Below, in pieces: positions 7,739-17,045 of a DNA stretch of 64,000 nucleotides (position 1 is its first letter; every line of letters starts with the position of its first letter). Both the position numbers and the translations under genes were made by a program. The notes under the pieces were generated by a model. The model was not told where the DNA came from. It did no database searches and saw only the letters and a program-made list of their open reading frames with translations. Source of the stretch: Thermoplasmata archaeon (GTDB lineage Archaea; Thermoplasmatota; Thermoplasmata; Thermoplasmatales; Thermoplasmataceae); contig JAJZXB010000001.1 of NCBI GenBank assembly GCA_021846395.1, positions 1-64,000 on the forward strand, given 5' to 3'.

Positions 7739-9355
7739 ATGGGCGTTAACGAAAACTTTGAAACTACAAAAACAGGTTTGAAACGAGGAATAACAACGCA
7801 TGAAGCAATAATGTTTGGCGTAGGCGGTGCCGTTGGGTCTGGTATATTATTTGCAGCTGCTGGAGGAACATCCTATGCAGGTCCTGCAGTAATAATATCA
7901 TGGGTTTTAACAGCAATTTTTATTGTGCTTGTAACACTGCCATTCGCGGAATATTCAGCGATGTTTCCAAGATCCGGTATAAGTGCGAGAATAGCATATT
8001 ATTCATATGGTTCATATGGTGGTTTTATTTCTGGCTGGGCTCTTTTTATATGGGCGGTAACAATTCCTGCCATTGAGGCTGTTGCGGTATCAACATATGC
8101 ATCGTTTTATTTTCCATTTTTATATGATTCAACGACGGGTATATTAACTGGTTATGGAATACTTTTATCGGCTTTGTTGATGATAGGTTTCCTTTTCCTT
8201 AACTTGAGGGGAATATCACAGTTTACAAAATTCAATAAAATATGGACATGGATAAAAATAGCGATAGTTGTTGCATTTGTTATCATACTGCCATTATTCA
8301 TATTCCATCCATCTGATTTCACTTCACCAACATTTTTACCATCTGCTGGTGGAATATTCATAGCTATCCCTGCATCTGGTATTTTATTCTCATTTGGAGG
8401 ATACAGGCAGGTTGCAGATATGGCTGGCGAGGTGAAAAACCCAGCAAAAACAATGCCAAAAATTATTGGCTCAGTTCTTGCAATACAGAGCGTATTGTAT
8501 ATTGCCATGGCGATTGTTATAGTGGGTACCGTCAACTGGAACGGTTTTGGCAAACCTGTTGGCGACTGGGCATACGTTGGCAGCTTATCATCACCATTGG
8601 TTAATATAATACATGGGAACTTAGGATCAGTGAGCCCGGGAGTTGCATCTCTTCTTGCAGTTATGATAGCAATATTTTTTATTTTTGCCATTATATCTCC
8701 CGGTGGGACATTGGGTGTATATCTAACTGGAGCAAGCAGAATTATATTTGGATTTGCAGAAGAAGGAGCATTGCCAGGCATATTTAAGAGAACAACAAAA
8801 TCAGGTGCACCAATTCTGGCAATAATACTTGCAGTTATTTTAGGCTTAGTATTTTTGGTTCCATTGCCATCATGGTATGAACTGGTTGACTTTGTGGTTG
8901 TGGCGGCCGTTGCCAATTTCGCTATTGCTGCAGTTTCATTGCCCGTATTAAGAAAATTATATCCCGATGTTGAAAGGCCCTTTAAAATTCCATACCCAAT
9001 GTTATGGTCATTTGTTGCTTTTATAATAGGTACATTCTTAATATACTGGGCTACATATCCAATAACTTTATATGCTCTGGGTGCAACACTGGCAGGGACA
9101 CTGGTATTTTTATACCACGCTTACAACAAAAACTGGAAGGGTTTGAACTTAATGAATTCAATATGGATACCTGTATATCTTATTGGGATGATTCTGCTCT
9201 CTTACATTGGAGGAACACCAACGGGCGGTTTAAATATACTTGCATATCCATATGATTATGTTGTTGTTCTAATATACGCAGCCATATTTTACGTAATAGC
9301 AATAAATTCTGCACCAAAGGAAAAAATAATGGAATCAACTGCACTAGAGGATTAA
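7739..9355 (+). CDS. APC-superfamily amino acid permease
   Basis: The 538-residue protein has about 12-14 hydrophobic helices. The first carries the APC substrate-binding signature GVGGAVGSGILFAAAGG (TM1, near residue 27), and TM6 carries FSFGGYRQVADMAGEVKNPAKTMPK, here split around the typical GE-x-KNPxKTMP exit. These mark it as an amino-acid/polyamine/organocation secondary transporter of the plasma membrane. The substrate is unknown. The gene lies 43 bases upstream of the interrupted proline racemase gene, so proline or hydroxyproline is one possibility, although an AT-rich promoter-like sequence separates them. Confidence 0.93.
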   Translation: MGVNENFETTKTGLKRGITTHEAIMFGVGGAVGSGILFAAAGGTSYAGPAVIISWVLTAIFIVLVTLPFAEYSAMFPRSGISARIAYYSYGSYGGFISGWALFIWAVTIPAIEAVAVSTYASFYFPFLYDSTTGILTGYGILLSALLMIGFLFLNLRGISQFTKFNKIWTWIKIAIVVAFVIILPLFIFHPSDFTSPTFLPSAGGIFIAIPASGILFSFGGYRQVADMAGEVKNPAKTMPKIIGSVLAIQSVLYIAMAIVIVGTVNWNGFGKPVGDWAYVGSLSSPLVNIIHGNLGSVSPGVASLLAVMIAIFFIFAIISPGGTLGVYLTGASRIIFGFAEEGALPGIFKRTTKSGAPILAIILAVILGLVFLVPLPSWYELVDFVVVAAVANFAIAAVSLPVLRKLYPDVERPFKIPYPMLWSFVAFIIGTFLIYWATYPITLYALGATLAGTLVFLYHAYNKNWKGLNLMNSIWIPVYLIGMILLSYIGGTPTGGLNILAYPYDYVVVLIYAAIFYVIAINSAPKEKIMESTALED

Positions 9356-9459
9356 ATATTTTTAAAAACATATAAATATATTTTTTTATTGTTTACATAT
9401 GTTAAAAACAATTTTAAATCTTGATATTATAGATACCCACACAGAAGGTGAGCCAACTA

Positions 9460-10586
9460 TACATAACGCAATAATTAATACCGCATGTTTTAACTTTTTA
9501 CATGGCAAAGTGTTTCCAGGGCAGAATTTTCATTGGCCCACAATAAGAACTGTTTTGCAACAATCTTCACCATGCCATTCAGGTCAGGGAAATACTGGTT
9601 GTGCAGCCTTAACTTCTTAAGCAGTTTCCATACCCTCTCTATGGGATTAAGCTCTGGAGAATATGGTGAAAGGAAATCGAGAGATATTATGTCATTGTGT
9701 TCTACCAGCCATGGTTCAAGCAGCTTTGCATGGTGGTACCTTGCATTGTCAAGCACCACCTGCATTTTCTTGCATTTTCCCCTTTTGGCAAGAATATTGA
9801 GGAACTTTAAGAATGTTTGTGCATTGAACTTCTTTGAAAACATTCCAACAAACTCCCCGTTTCTAATGTTCACTGCACCGAATATGCTGATACCTTTTCT
9901 TGTTGGCTCCTGCAGTGCAACAGGATCCTTTTCCTCTGGAGGTATCCACATAGCAAGCCTTGTGCCATTCTGGTAGAAATGGCATTCATCCAGTGACCAT
10001 ATATCTGTATCCTCCCTTTCTAGGTCTTCTGAGAGTTTTTTTTAAAGGTATCCTTTTTTACAGGATCACCCTTTGCAATTAATGGCCTCGGTTTCCTCAT
10101 CCTGAACCCAAGCCTGTGGAATACCATCTGGCATGCCCTCACACTGAGTTCCTTATGGTACTTCTCATAAATATGGTGCTTCAGCAGTTTTCCATCCCAG
10201 AGGTTCTGTTCATAATTGAATTCCTTTGGATTCTTCCGGAGATCGCCATCAATTTCATCCATTTCCTGTAGTGTAAGCTTAGAAGGCCTTCCATTCCTCT
10301 TTCCTTCCCTGAGTGCATTGAAACCGCCGGTATTGAATTTTTTCACCCATATTTCCAGGGTTTTTGGGTCTTCTCCAAGGATCCTGCCTGCTTCATAGCA
10401 GCTCATTTTTTCACTCACGAGCAGGATTCCATGCAAACGGTGGTCATACCTTGATTCGTCAGAGCGTGATATCTCATTCCGTATTGCTACCGCCTGTTCC
10501 TCTGCATTTATGATTTCCAATTTTCTCATAACTATATAACGGAAAGAACTATTTAACATATACGGTATTACTTATTTCGCTATGTA
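9460..10586 (-). mobile_element. IS630-family insertion sequence, 1127 bp
   Basis: Imperfect inverted repeats of about 24 bases bound the element: the left end starts TACATAACGCAATAATTAAT, and the right end read inward starts TACATAGCGAAATAAGTAAT. A TA dinucleotide is duplicated on each side (9458-9459 and 10587-10588), as expected for IS630/Tc1-type transposition. It carries one transposase gene in two frames on the minus strand and interrupts the proline racemase gene. No second copy is in the window. Confidence 0.93.
9490..10559 (-). CDS. IS630-family transposase, two frames joined by a -1 shift
   Basis: The N-terminal part (10559-10020, 179 residues) has a helix-turn-helix region with SCYEAGRILGEDPKTLEIWV and a second homeodomain-like region around GRPSKLT. 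The C-terminal part holds the DDE catalytic domain: DEC in WSLDECHFYQNG, the second Asp in VVLDNARYHHA and the Glu in YSPELNPIERVWK. The frames overlap around eight consecutive A's on the coding strand (T's at 10036-10043). A -1 slip there gives one product of about 350 residues, the normal length for the family. A programmed -1 frameshift is known for IS630 elements. The start may be 10559 or the in-frame ATG at 10529. Confidence 0.88.
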
Positions 10587-11646
10587 TAGAATTATTTTCT
10601 GGAACAAGATACCTGTGGGCATAACATCGGTAGAAGAGATATATGAATATTTTAAAGGTAATTACGACAATATAAGGAAATTAATGTTGCTTGAACCAAG
10701 GGGGCACAAGGATCAATTTGGAGCTGTTATATTTCCTCCTGTAAACGAAAATTCAGACTATACTTTATTATTCTTGACAACATCTGGCTATCTGGATATG
10801 TGTGGGCATGCCACAATCGGAGTAAGCACAGTTTTGGCCTCTCTGGGGCATGTTGAAATTATGGAACCGTATACAAAAATAGTGTATGATACAATGGCAG
10901 GAAAAATTGAAGCTAAAGTTAACATTAAGGATGGCAATATAATAAATGTTTCAATTATAGACGTTGAATCCTATTTTCTTGAAAATGAAAATATATATTT
11001 AAAACCACTGAATAAAAATATTGCCGTGGACATATCTTACGGTGGAAATTATTATGCCATAGCGAAATCTGAGGATATTGGTGTGGAACTGAAGGTAGAA
11101 AATATTGATAAATTAATTTATTATGGAAATTTAATAAGAGAGAGTGTATATGCAAATTTAGTGAAAATGGATAAAGGTATAAAATATCCCCTTGCCATGA
11201 TTACCGGAAATTCCAGAGAAAAAAATATCTATAAAAGTATTGTTTTATTTTCAAAAAATAGTTTTGACCGTTCTCCATGTGGTACAGGCACTGCAGCAAG
11301 AGCAGCATTATTATATCATGAAAATATAATTGGGAATAATGAATCCTTTATTCATGAATCAATAATAGAAACAAAATATAACTGCAAAGTTATCGATATA
11401 AGAGATGATGGGGATCGGATAAAAATTGTTCCTGAAATAACAGGAAGGGCGTGGATAACACAATTTTCAAAGTTAATCATAGATCCTGAAGACCCTTTCA
11501 GATCCGGTTTCATTATATAATTTCGAAAATGTTAAAAAATTTATAAATCGAATATCAGAAAATAAGAAAGGGATTTTTGACATTTAAAAAATAAAAACGA
11601 AATACCTATAATTAAGTTTTTATCTTAATATACAATGTACCTTTAA

Positions 11647-12939
11647 GTGTTAAAATTGTTAAATTTTGAAAATATGAATATATCCGATAATATAAAAAAA
11701 TCATTGAAGTCGATGCGATTTACTGAACCAACGGCTGTACAGTCCAGTTCAATACCTGTGATTATGCAATCAAAGGATGTTATTATAAGATCCAAAACAG
11801 GCTCAGGAAAAACGGCAGCATACATGATTCCCATTATGAATTTTATTGAAAATATCAAGGGAAATTATGCAAAGTCATTAATACTTTTGCCCACAAGGGA
11901 GCTCGCGCTACAAACGTTAAAAGTTGCCGACAGAATGACAAGATTCAACGGTAAAAAATCCGCAGTTGTTTATGGGGGAACATCATATGAAAAACAGTTA
12001 CGCGAAATATCAGGTGCAGATCTAATTATTGGCACTCCGGGAAGAATTCTGGACCTTATTAATCAGAAGCGCCTCAACTTATCAAAAATAAACTTTCTCG
12101 TTCTTGATGAAGCCGATTTAATGTTTGATATGGGATTTATAGATGATATTAAAAAGATTATAAAGCACACACCGGAAAACAGGCAAACCATTTTGTTATC
12201 AGCAACAATGCCACAATCAATTAAATCACTGGCAGTTAAATTCATGAATAAGCCGGAATACATCATTTCTGGAGAAAAAGAAACTATTCCAGAATCTATC
12301 AGGCATATGTATACAATATCAGAAAAATATAATAAGTTTTCAACTCTATTATCCTACTTAAATGAAGAAAATACAAAAAAATCAATAATATTTGTTAAAA
12401 CTCAAAAAACAGGCAATCTTCTGAATTCAATTTTAGACCAGACTGGATTTAAAAATATACTAATACATGGTGGAATGAAGCAGAGGTCAAGAGAACGTGC
12501 CATAAATGATTTCAGGCATATGGAACATGGTACACTCGTGGCTACAAATGTGGCTGCTCGCGGACTTGATATTGCGGATGTAACGGACATTGTTAACTTT
12601 GATGCCCCCGACAATATTGAGGTTTACACTCACAGGGTTGGAAGATCCGGTAGAATGGGAAGAAATGGCAGAGCATTGACCATATTTGACGAAGGTGATA
12701 CCGGCATGATACGCAATATCCAGAAAATTGATAAAATAAATATGGAAAAAATAAACATACCTGTTGATGAGAGATTTATTGGAATGAATTTTGGGAAGAT
12801 GATAAAGGAGTATAGAAGGCATGAAGAAGATTATGCTGATAAAAAAGTGAATACCAATAATTACCATAGAAGAACCGATTCGGGTACACATTTTCACAAT
12901 AAAAGATATTCGCATAATAAAAATTCATCGTATAATTAA
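11647..12939 (+). CDS. DEAD-box ATP-dependent RNA helicase
   Basis: This 430-residue protein has the full helicase core: Q motif FTEPTAVQSSSIP (near residue 26), motif I KTGSGKT (near 50), PTRELA, TPGRILD, DEAD (near 156), SAT (near 188), and in the second domain HGGMKQRSRERAI, NVAARGLDI and HRVGRSGRMGRNG. The C-terminus is a short basic, His/Asn-rich tail, probably RNA-binding. The start is a GTG at 11647. It is needed to include the conserved Phe upstream of the Q motif (NFENMNIS); the first ATG, at 11674, would cut it off. Likely roles are RNA remodelling in ribosome assembly or decay. Confidence 0.95.
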   Translation: MLKLLNFENMNISDNIKKSLKSMRFTEPTAVQSSSIPVIMQSKDVIIRSKTGSGKTAAYMIPIMNFIENIKGNYAKSLILLPTRELALQTLKVADRMTRFNGKKSAVVYGGTSYEKQLREISGADLIIGTPGRILDLINQKRLNLSKINFLVLDEADLMFDMGFIDDIKKIIKHTPENRQTILLSATMPQSIKSLAVKFMNKPEYIISGEKETIPESIRHMYTISEKYNKFSTLLSYLNEENTKKSIIFVKTQKTGNLLNSILDQTGFKNILIHGGMKQRSRERAINDFRHMEHGTLVATNVAARGLDIADVTDIVNFDAPDNIEVYTHRVGRSGRMGRNGRALTIFDEGDTGMIRNIQKIDKINMEKINIPVDERFIGMNFGKMIKEYRRHEEDYADKKVNTNNYHRRTDSGTHFHNKRYSHNKNSSYN

Positions 12940-12993
12940 AATTATATTTTTATTGCATACTTGAGTGTCATGATTTAATAATATAATTATTTA

Positions 12994-13590
12994 TTGTGTA
13001 ATTCCATTCTGCATGATCTTGACTTTGATTTACTTGAAAATGACAAAAAAATATCGAATATTAAGGAATTTCTCATAAATTTTGGGTATAAATCAGAGAT
13101 TAAAATTGAGGGTGAACATGAAAATAGTCTAAGGTTTAGAATTCTTATTAATGGCCCCCTGTATAAAAATAAAAGGGAAACCATGTGCAGGATAATTATA
13201 GATTTTAGTGAGAGGGAAAAACCTTTGATTAAGCCGGTATTAAATACCTACTATTCGCTGTATAATGATGTACCACCATTTCAGATATGGTCACTTGATT
13301 TAAAAGAAATTCTTGCTGAAAAAATCAGAGCTTTGGTGACAAGAAAAAAGGCACGAGATCTATATGATATAAATTTCCTATTGAAAAAAAATGTTGATAC
13401 TGACATAGCCATTGTTAATAAAAAACTGGAATATTATGGTTTAGGTTTCTCTGAGGATTTAATAAATAGTGCATTAAGAGATATCAATTTTAAATGGGTA
13501 CCTGAATTAAAGAATTTTACAAATAATCTGGAGGATTTCCATACTGTTTCATTATATGTTTCGAATGAAATAATTAAAATGCCAATATAA
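12994..13590 (+). CDS. AbiEii-like nucleotidyltransferase, N-terminally truncated
   Basis: The 198-residue frame matches the AbiEii/AbiGii toxin-type nucleotidyltransferase family, with DLDFDLLEND near the N-terminus and the C-terminal signature LAEKIRALVTRKKARDLYDINFLL. Family members normally have about 50 more residues at the N-terminus, including the GG(T/S) catalytic motif before the D-x-D. Here an in-frame TAA at 12979-12981 and a weak TTG start leave that motif missing. No AbiEi-type antitoxin gene is next to it. It is probably a degraded or inactive remnant of a toxin-antitoxin locus, although the remaining frame is intact. Confidence 0.72.
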   Translation: MCNSILHDLDFDLLENDKKISNIKEFLINFGYKSEIKIEGEHENSLRFRILINGPLYKNKRETMCRIIIDFSEREKPLIKPVLNTYYSLYNDVPPFQIWSLDLKEILAEKIRALVTRKKARDLYDINFLLKKNVDTDIAIVNKKLEYYGLGFSEDLINSALRDINFKWVPELKNFTNNLEDFHTVSLYVSNEIIKMPI

Positions 13591-13657
13591 AATCTATATC
13601 TGTAACTTAAATTTCAATATAGTTTTGACCTGAGGCATAATTGTATTGCATATACAA

Positions 13658-13813
13658 ATGAAAATAATACATGCACCAATTACACTCTTTTGGAAATTTA
13701 GGAACAATTCCTCAACATACAACTGGTCCCCCTTAGGGATAGTGGATGAGATAGGAAGCCCAAAAGATTTAAATGTGAGGATGTTCACTATATCTGCCCC
13801 CTGTGTTGTATAA
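13658..13813 (+). CDS. possible small ORF or remnant, 51 residues
   Basis: An ATG at 13658 opens 51 codons ending at the TAA at 13811. The C-terminal half (LGIVDEIGSPKDLNVRMF) has coding-like composition, but I do not recognise it. There is no clear ribosome-binding site. It may be the tail of a decayed gene between the AbiEii-like gene and the ribosomal operon. Confidence 0.2.
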   Translation: MKIIHAPITLFWKFRNNSSTYNWSPLGIVDEIGSPKDLNVRMFTISAPCVV

Positions 13814-13872
13814 AAGGAAACGGCATTAAGCTAATATTTATATTGCTGTTTACAATACGTTTAGAAAGTGAA

Positions 13873-13880
13873 GGAGGATT
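13873..13880 (+). promoter_or_regulatory. strong Shine-Dalgarno site of rpl7ae
   Basis: GGAGGATT ends three bases before the ATG at 13884 and is a near-complete complement of the archaeal 16S tail. A TATA-like AATATTTATA lies at about 13832-13841, leaving a short leader. This contrasts with the many leaderless genes of the window and fits a highly translated operon. Confidence 0.7.
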
Positions 13881-13883
13881 AAT

Positions 13884-14435
13884 ATGGAAAACACATACAT
13901 AAAATTTGAAGCTCCCGAATCGTTAGAAAAAGAGACTCTTGATTTTGTAGAGAATTCTTACAGGTCAGGTAAAATAAAGAAGGGAACAAATGAAGTTGTC
14001 AAGTCAATTGATAGAGGAGAAGCCAAACTGATAGTTATTGCAGAGGACGTATCACCAGCGGATGTTGTGTTTTATTTGCCAACATTGTGTGATGAAAGAA
14101 AAGTTCCGTATACATATGTTAAGAATAAAAACGACCTTGGCATTAAGGTTGGCATAGCATCTGCAGCCTCAATAGCGATCGTGGATTTTGGAAAAAATGA
14201 AGATGCATATAAGACGATAATAACCGAAATTAATGACGTCAAAGCAGGAAAGAAGATTGAGAAGAAGGAGAAAAAGAAGGAAGTAACAGAAGAATCCAAA
14301 GAAGAAACGCCAAAGGAAGAAAAAGAAACCGTGAAAAAGGCTGAAAAAACTGAAGAAAAAAAGAAAGCACCAAAATCCAAAGCAAAAAAGCCAAGGCAGC
14401 CAAAGGAAAACAAAGAAGAGAAATCAGAAGAGTGA
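13884..14435 (+). CDS. rpl7ae: large-subunit ribosomal protein L7Ae with long charged tail
   Basis: The first ~120 residues form the kink-turn RNA-binding L7Ae fold: GTNEVVKSIDRGEAKLIVIA, DVSPADVVFYLPTLCDE and VGIASAASIAIVDFG are the family signatures. In archaea L7Ae binds 23S rRNA and also box C/D and H/ACA guide RNAs and RNase P. Residues from about 121 to 183 are an extra tail almost wholly of Lys, Glu, Pro and Thr; typical archaeal L7Ae ends near residue 120-125. It is the first gene of a translation operon and stands five bases before S28e. Confidence 0.95.
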   Translation: MENTYIKFEAPESLEKETLDFVENSYRSGKIKKGTNEVVKSIDRGEAKLIVIAEDVSPADVVFYLPTLCDERKVPYTYVKNKNDLGIKVGIASAASIAIVDFGKNEDAYKTIITEINDVKAGKKIEKKEKKKEVTEESKEETPKEEKETVKKAEKTEEKKKAPKSKAKKPRQPKENKEEKSEE

Positions 14436-14440
14436 TCTAA

Positions 14441-14650
14441 ATGGATGATGATGCTACACCTGCAGAAGTTGTGGAATTAATGGGTAGAACCGGAATGACC
14501 GGTGAAGCCACCACAGTTAAAGTTAGAGTTCTGGCTGGGAAGGATCAGGGAAGAATCATAGCAAGGAATGTTCTTGGTCCTGTAACAGTTGGTGATATTT
14601 TAATGCTCAGGGAAACCGCAAGGGAAGCAAGAAGGCTTTCAATAAGGTGA
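14441..14650 (+). CDS. rps28e: small-subunit ribosomal protein S28e
   Basis: A 69-residue protein with the S28e OB-fold signature: [25 protein letters not shown], here broken by no gap, and the conserved C-terminal [10 protein letters not shown]. The length is normal. It lies between L7Ae and L24e, the usual archaeal order, and the intergenic gaps of five bases indicate one transcript. Confidence 0.97.
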   Translation: MDDDATPAEVVELMGRTGMTGEATTVKVRVLAGKDQGRIIARNVLGPVTVGDILMLRETAREARRLSIR

Positions 14651-14655
14651 TTTAA

Positions 14656-14853
14656 ATGGAAAATAGAAAATGCACGTTTTGTGGGCATGATATTGAACCC
14701 GCATCAGGTATAATATACGTAAGAAGAGATGGAGCGATAATGAATTTCTGCTCAAAGAAATGCAAGGTCAATATGATAAACCTTAAAAGAGCTTCCAGAA
14801 ATACAAAGTGGACTAATGAGTATCACCGGATAAAGGATATGAAAAAGGCGTGA
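14656..14853 (+). CDS. rpl24e: large-subunit ribosomal protein L24e
   Basis: A 65-residue zinc-binding ribosomal protein. The four-cysteine finger is seen as CTFCGHDI near residue 6 and FCSKKCK near residue 32, and RNTKWT is the typical C-terminal motif. It overlaps the start of the NDK gene by four bases, indicating translational coupling. Confidence 0.97.
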   Translation: MENRKCTFCGHDIEPASGIIYVRRDGAIMNFCSKKCKVNMINLKRASRNTKWTNEYHRIKDMKKA

Positions 14854-15272
14854 ATATGGAACGAACACTTATACTTATAAAGCCCGATGGCGTATCACGC
14901 AAACTTGTTGGAAACGTTATTTCCCGATTTGAAAATAAGGGTCTTAAATTAATAGCCATGAAATTGATGAAAGTATCCCGAGAAAAAGCCGAATTGCATT
15001 ACAGTGTCCACAGTTTAAAACCATTCTTTTCCGGGTTGGTTTCATATTTGATATCAGGACCAATAGTAGCAATGATCTGGGAAGGGGATAATGCAATAAT
15101 TTCATGCAGAAATATATGCGGATCCACAGATGGCTCTCAGGCTTCTCCAGGCTCAATTAGAGGAGATTTTTCATTGAATATTGAAGAAAATATTGTGCAC
15201 GCTTCGGATTCCCAGGAGTCATACATTCACGAATACCCAATATTTTTCAACAATAATGAAATAATGGAATAG
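14850..15272 (+). CDS. ndk: nucleoside diphosphate kinase
   Basis: A 140-residue enzyme that passes the gamma phosphate of ATP to other NDPs. The N-terminus has [11 protein letters not shown], the middle [17 protein letters not shown], and the phosphorylated histidine lies in [10 protein letters not shown]. The C-terminal segment is slightly shorter than in many bacterial enzymes but normal for archaea. The frame could also begin at a second ATG at 14856, six bases inside. It is co-transcribed with ribosomal genes and aIF5B, the common archaeal arrangement. Confidence 0.96.
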   Translation: MNMERTLILIKPDGVSRKLVGNVISRFENKGLKLIAMKLMKVSREKAELHYSVHSLKPFFSGLVSYLISGPIVAMIWEGDNAIISCRNICGSTDGSQASPGSIRGDFSLNIEENIVHASDSQESYIHEYPIFFNNNEIME

Positions 15273-15276
15273 GGGT

Positions 15277-17019
15277 ATGGAATCAACTAAAAATAATTTT
15301 AGGGAACCCATTGTTTGTGTACTGGGTCACGTTGATCATGGAAAAACCACATTGCTGGACGATATCAGAGGAACTGCCGTAGCAAGAAAGGAAAGCGGAG
15401 GAATTACACAGAAAATTGGCGCTACAGATATAGACAGAAAGACACTTCAAAATGAAATCAAAGTGTATTTCAGTAAAATGCCAGTTATGATACCGGGACT
15501 CCTTTTCATTGATACTCCCGGGCATGTTGCTTTTTCAAATATGCGTGCCAGGGGTGGAGCACTTGCAGATATAGCCATTCTGGTTATTGATATAAATGAG
15601 GGGCTTAAACCACAGACAATAGAATCCATAGATATTTTGAAGAAATTTAAGACTCCATTCATAATAGCCGCCAATAAAATAGATTTGATACCATATTTTG
15701 TTTCCAAGAAGGATAAACCATTTTATGAGGTTTTAAAAGTACAGAGAGATGAGTATAAAAATGAATTGGACAACAGAATATACAAAATAATCAACCAGCT
15801 GTATGTTCAGGGAATATCATCTGACAGATATGATCATATAACCGATTTCGGCAAGACATTTGCAATTGTTCCCATAAGTGCAAAAATGAACATTGGCATT
15901 CCTGATATACTTATGGTTCTTACTGGTTTGGCCCAAAAATTCCTTGAAAATGATATAAAATTTGAGAGTAATGGCAGTCGAGGTTCCGTAATTGAAGTAA
16001 AAAAGGAAGAGTCACTTGGCACAACTCTGGATACAATTCTATACCAGGGCACTCTTTCAAGAGGGGACAGCATTGCCTTAAACACCTCAAGCGGGCCACA
16101 GGTTACTAAAATAAAAGCTATACTTATAAACTCATCAAAGAGAGGTACAATAGAGAAGGTCATGGTTTCAGCAGCCGCAGGAATAAGAATACTAATCACT
16201 GATAAAATGGACGTAACGCCAGGGACATCTGTTATAAGGCTCGACGATAACAGGGAAGCAATATTTCAAGAACTCATAAAGGAGTCGCAGCCAAACATCA
16301 AGCTATCAGAAATGGGCGTAATGGTTAAAGCAGAGGCCCTAGGATCGCTAGAAGCCATTGCATATGAGCTGGAACAGAATAAAATATCAATAAAGGAAGT
16401 CCAGATAGGTGATATCACAAAAAAGGACATAATAAATGTATCCACTCTCAATGATCCACTGGAGCACATAATTGTGGGTTTTAATGTAGGCATTTCAAGC
16501 GATGCAAGGGATGCAATCCAGTACAATGATATTAAGGTTATAACGGGCGATGTTATATATTCACTGATTGACGAAACCGGTAAATGGCTTGAATCAAGAA
16601 AAAGAGAAATAGAGGAAGCAAAGAAAAATAAAAAACCCGTACCGTCAAAATTCATTATCATGCCCGATTATATTTTCAGGGCTGCTAAGCCGGTAATAGT
16701 AGGCATTAAAGTACTCAGTGGCAGGGTGAAGGTCGGAGATAAATTAATAACATCTAATAATAAATATGCAGGCACAATAAAAAGCTTGAGGGATGGGGAC
16801 ATAAATAAACCGTTTGCTGATATTGGGTCAGAGATCGCCTGTGCCATAGAAGGAGTAATACTGAACAGGCATATATTTCCAGATGAATCAATATATGTTG
16901 ATATACCTGAAAGTGTTGCAAAGGAGTTGAAAGACCAGGAAATTAGCCCCGATATAAGGGAAACACTTGATGAAATTATAAAGATAAAGAGAAAGGAAAA
17001 TCAATTCTGGGGATTTTAA
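15277..17019 (+). CDS. infB: translation initiation factor aIF5B (IF2-like GTPase)
   Basis: This 580-residue GTPase promotes subunit joining. GTP-binding motifs are clear: GHVDHGKTTLLD (G1, near residue 16), GGITQKIGATD (switch I), DTPGHVAFSNMRARGG (G3), NKID (G4) and SAK (G5). Domains II-IV follow, with the long helix between III and IV and a C-terminal domain ending near FWGF. The length is typical of archaeal aIF5B, with no N-terminal extension and no intein. The ATG is four bases after the ndk stop. Confidence 0.97.
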   Translation: MESTKNNFREPIVCVLGHVDHGKTTLLDDIRGTAVARKESGGITQKIGATDIDRKTLQNEIKVYFSKMPVMIPGLLFIDTPGHVAFSNMRARGGALADIAILVIDINEGLKPQTIESIDILKKFKTPFIIAANKIDLIPYFVSKKDKPFYEVLKVQRDEYKNELDNRIYKIINQLYVQGISSDRYDHITDFGKTFAIVPISAKMNIGIPDILMVLTGLAQKFLENDIKFESNGSRGSVIEVKKEESLGTTLDTILYQGTLSRGDSIALNTSSGPQVTKIKAILINSSKRGTIEKVMVSAAAGIRILITDKMDVTPGTSVIRLDDNREAIFQELIKESQPNIKLSEMGVMVKAEALGSLEAIAYELEQNKISIKEVQIGDITKKDIINVSTLNDPLEHIIVGFNVGISSDARDAIQYNDIKVITGDVIYSLIDETGKWLESRKREIEEAKKNKKPVPSKFIIMPDYIFRAAKPVIVGIKVLSGRVKVGDKLITSNNKYAGTIKSLRDGDINKPFADIGSEIACAIEGVILNRHIFPDESIYVDIPESVAKELKDQEISPDIRETLDEIIKIKRKENQFWGF

Positions 17020-17045
17020 GCAACAGAGTATAATAATTCATAACA

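Larger units (their letters stand above)
9399..11520 (+). pseudogene. proline racemase family gene, split by an IS630-type insertion
   Basis: The gene is in two parts, 9399-9459 and 10589-11520. Joined across one copy of the TA target they give an uninterrupted 330-residue frame (993 bases), reading ...THTEGEPTRIIFWNKIP... across the junction. Both catalytic cysteines of racemase/epimerase members are present, in MCGHATIG and in SPCGTGTAARAA. The Cys/Cys pair suggests racemase or epimerase activity, not the Cys/Thr dehydratase type. The insertion removes the first 20 residues from the large part. An ATG at 10582 inside the terminal repeat could start a shortened protein, but that would lack the conserved N-terminal strand. 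The rest shows no decay, so the insertion looks recent. Confidence 0.93.

Noticed and set aside
8152-8916. Minus-strand open frame of 254 codons inside the permease gene
   Set aside because: It mirrors the codon pattern of the clear APC permease on the other strand and has no family motif; a shadow frame.
10582-11520. 312-residue proline racemase starting at ATG 10582
   Set aside because: This ATG lies in the terminal repeat of the IS element. The true gene begins at 9399 and is restored by removing the element.
14072-14413. Minus-strand Phe/Ser-rich frame inside rpl7ae
   Set aside because: It is the reverse complement of the Lys/Glu-rich tail of L7Ae; such tails always give Phe/Ser-rich shadows.
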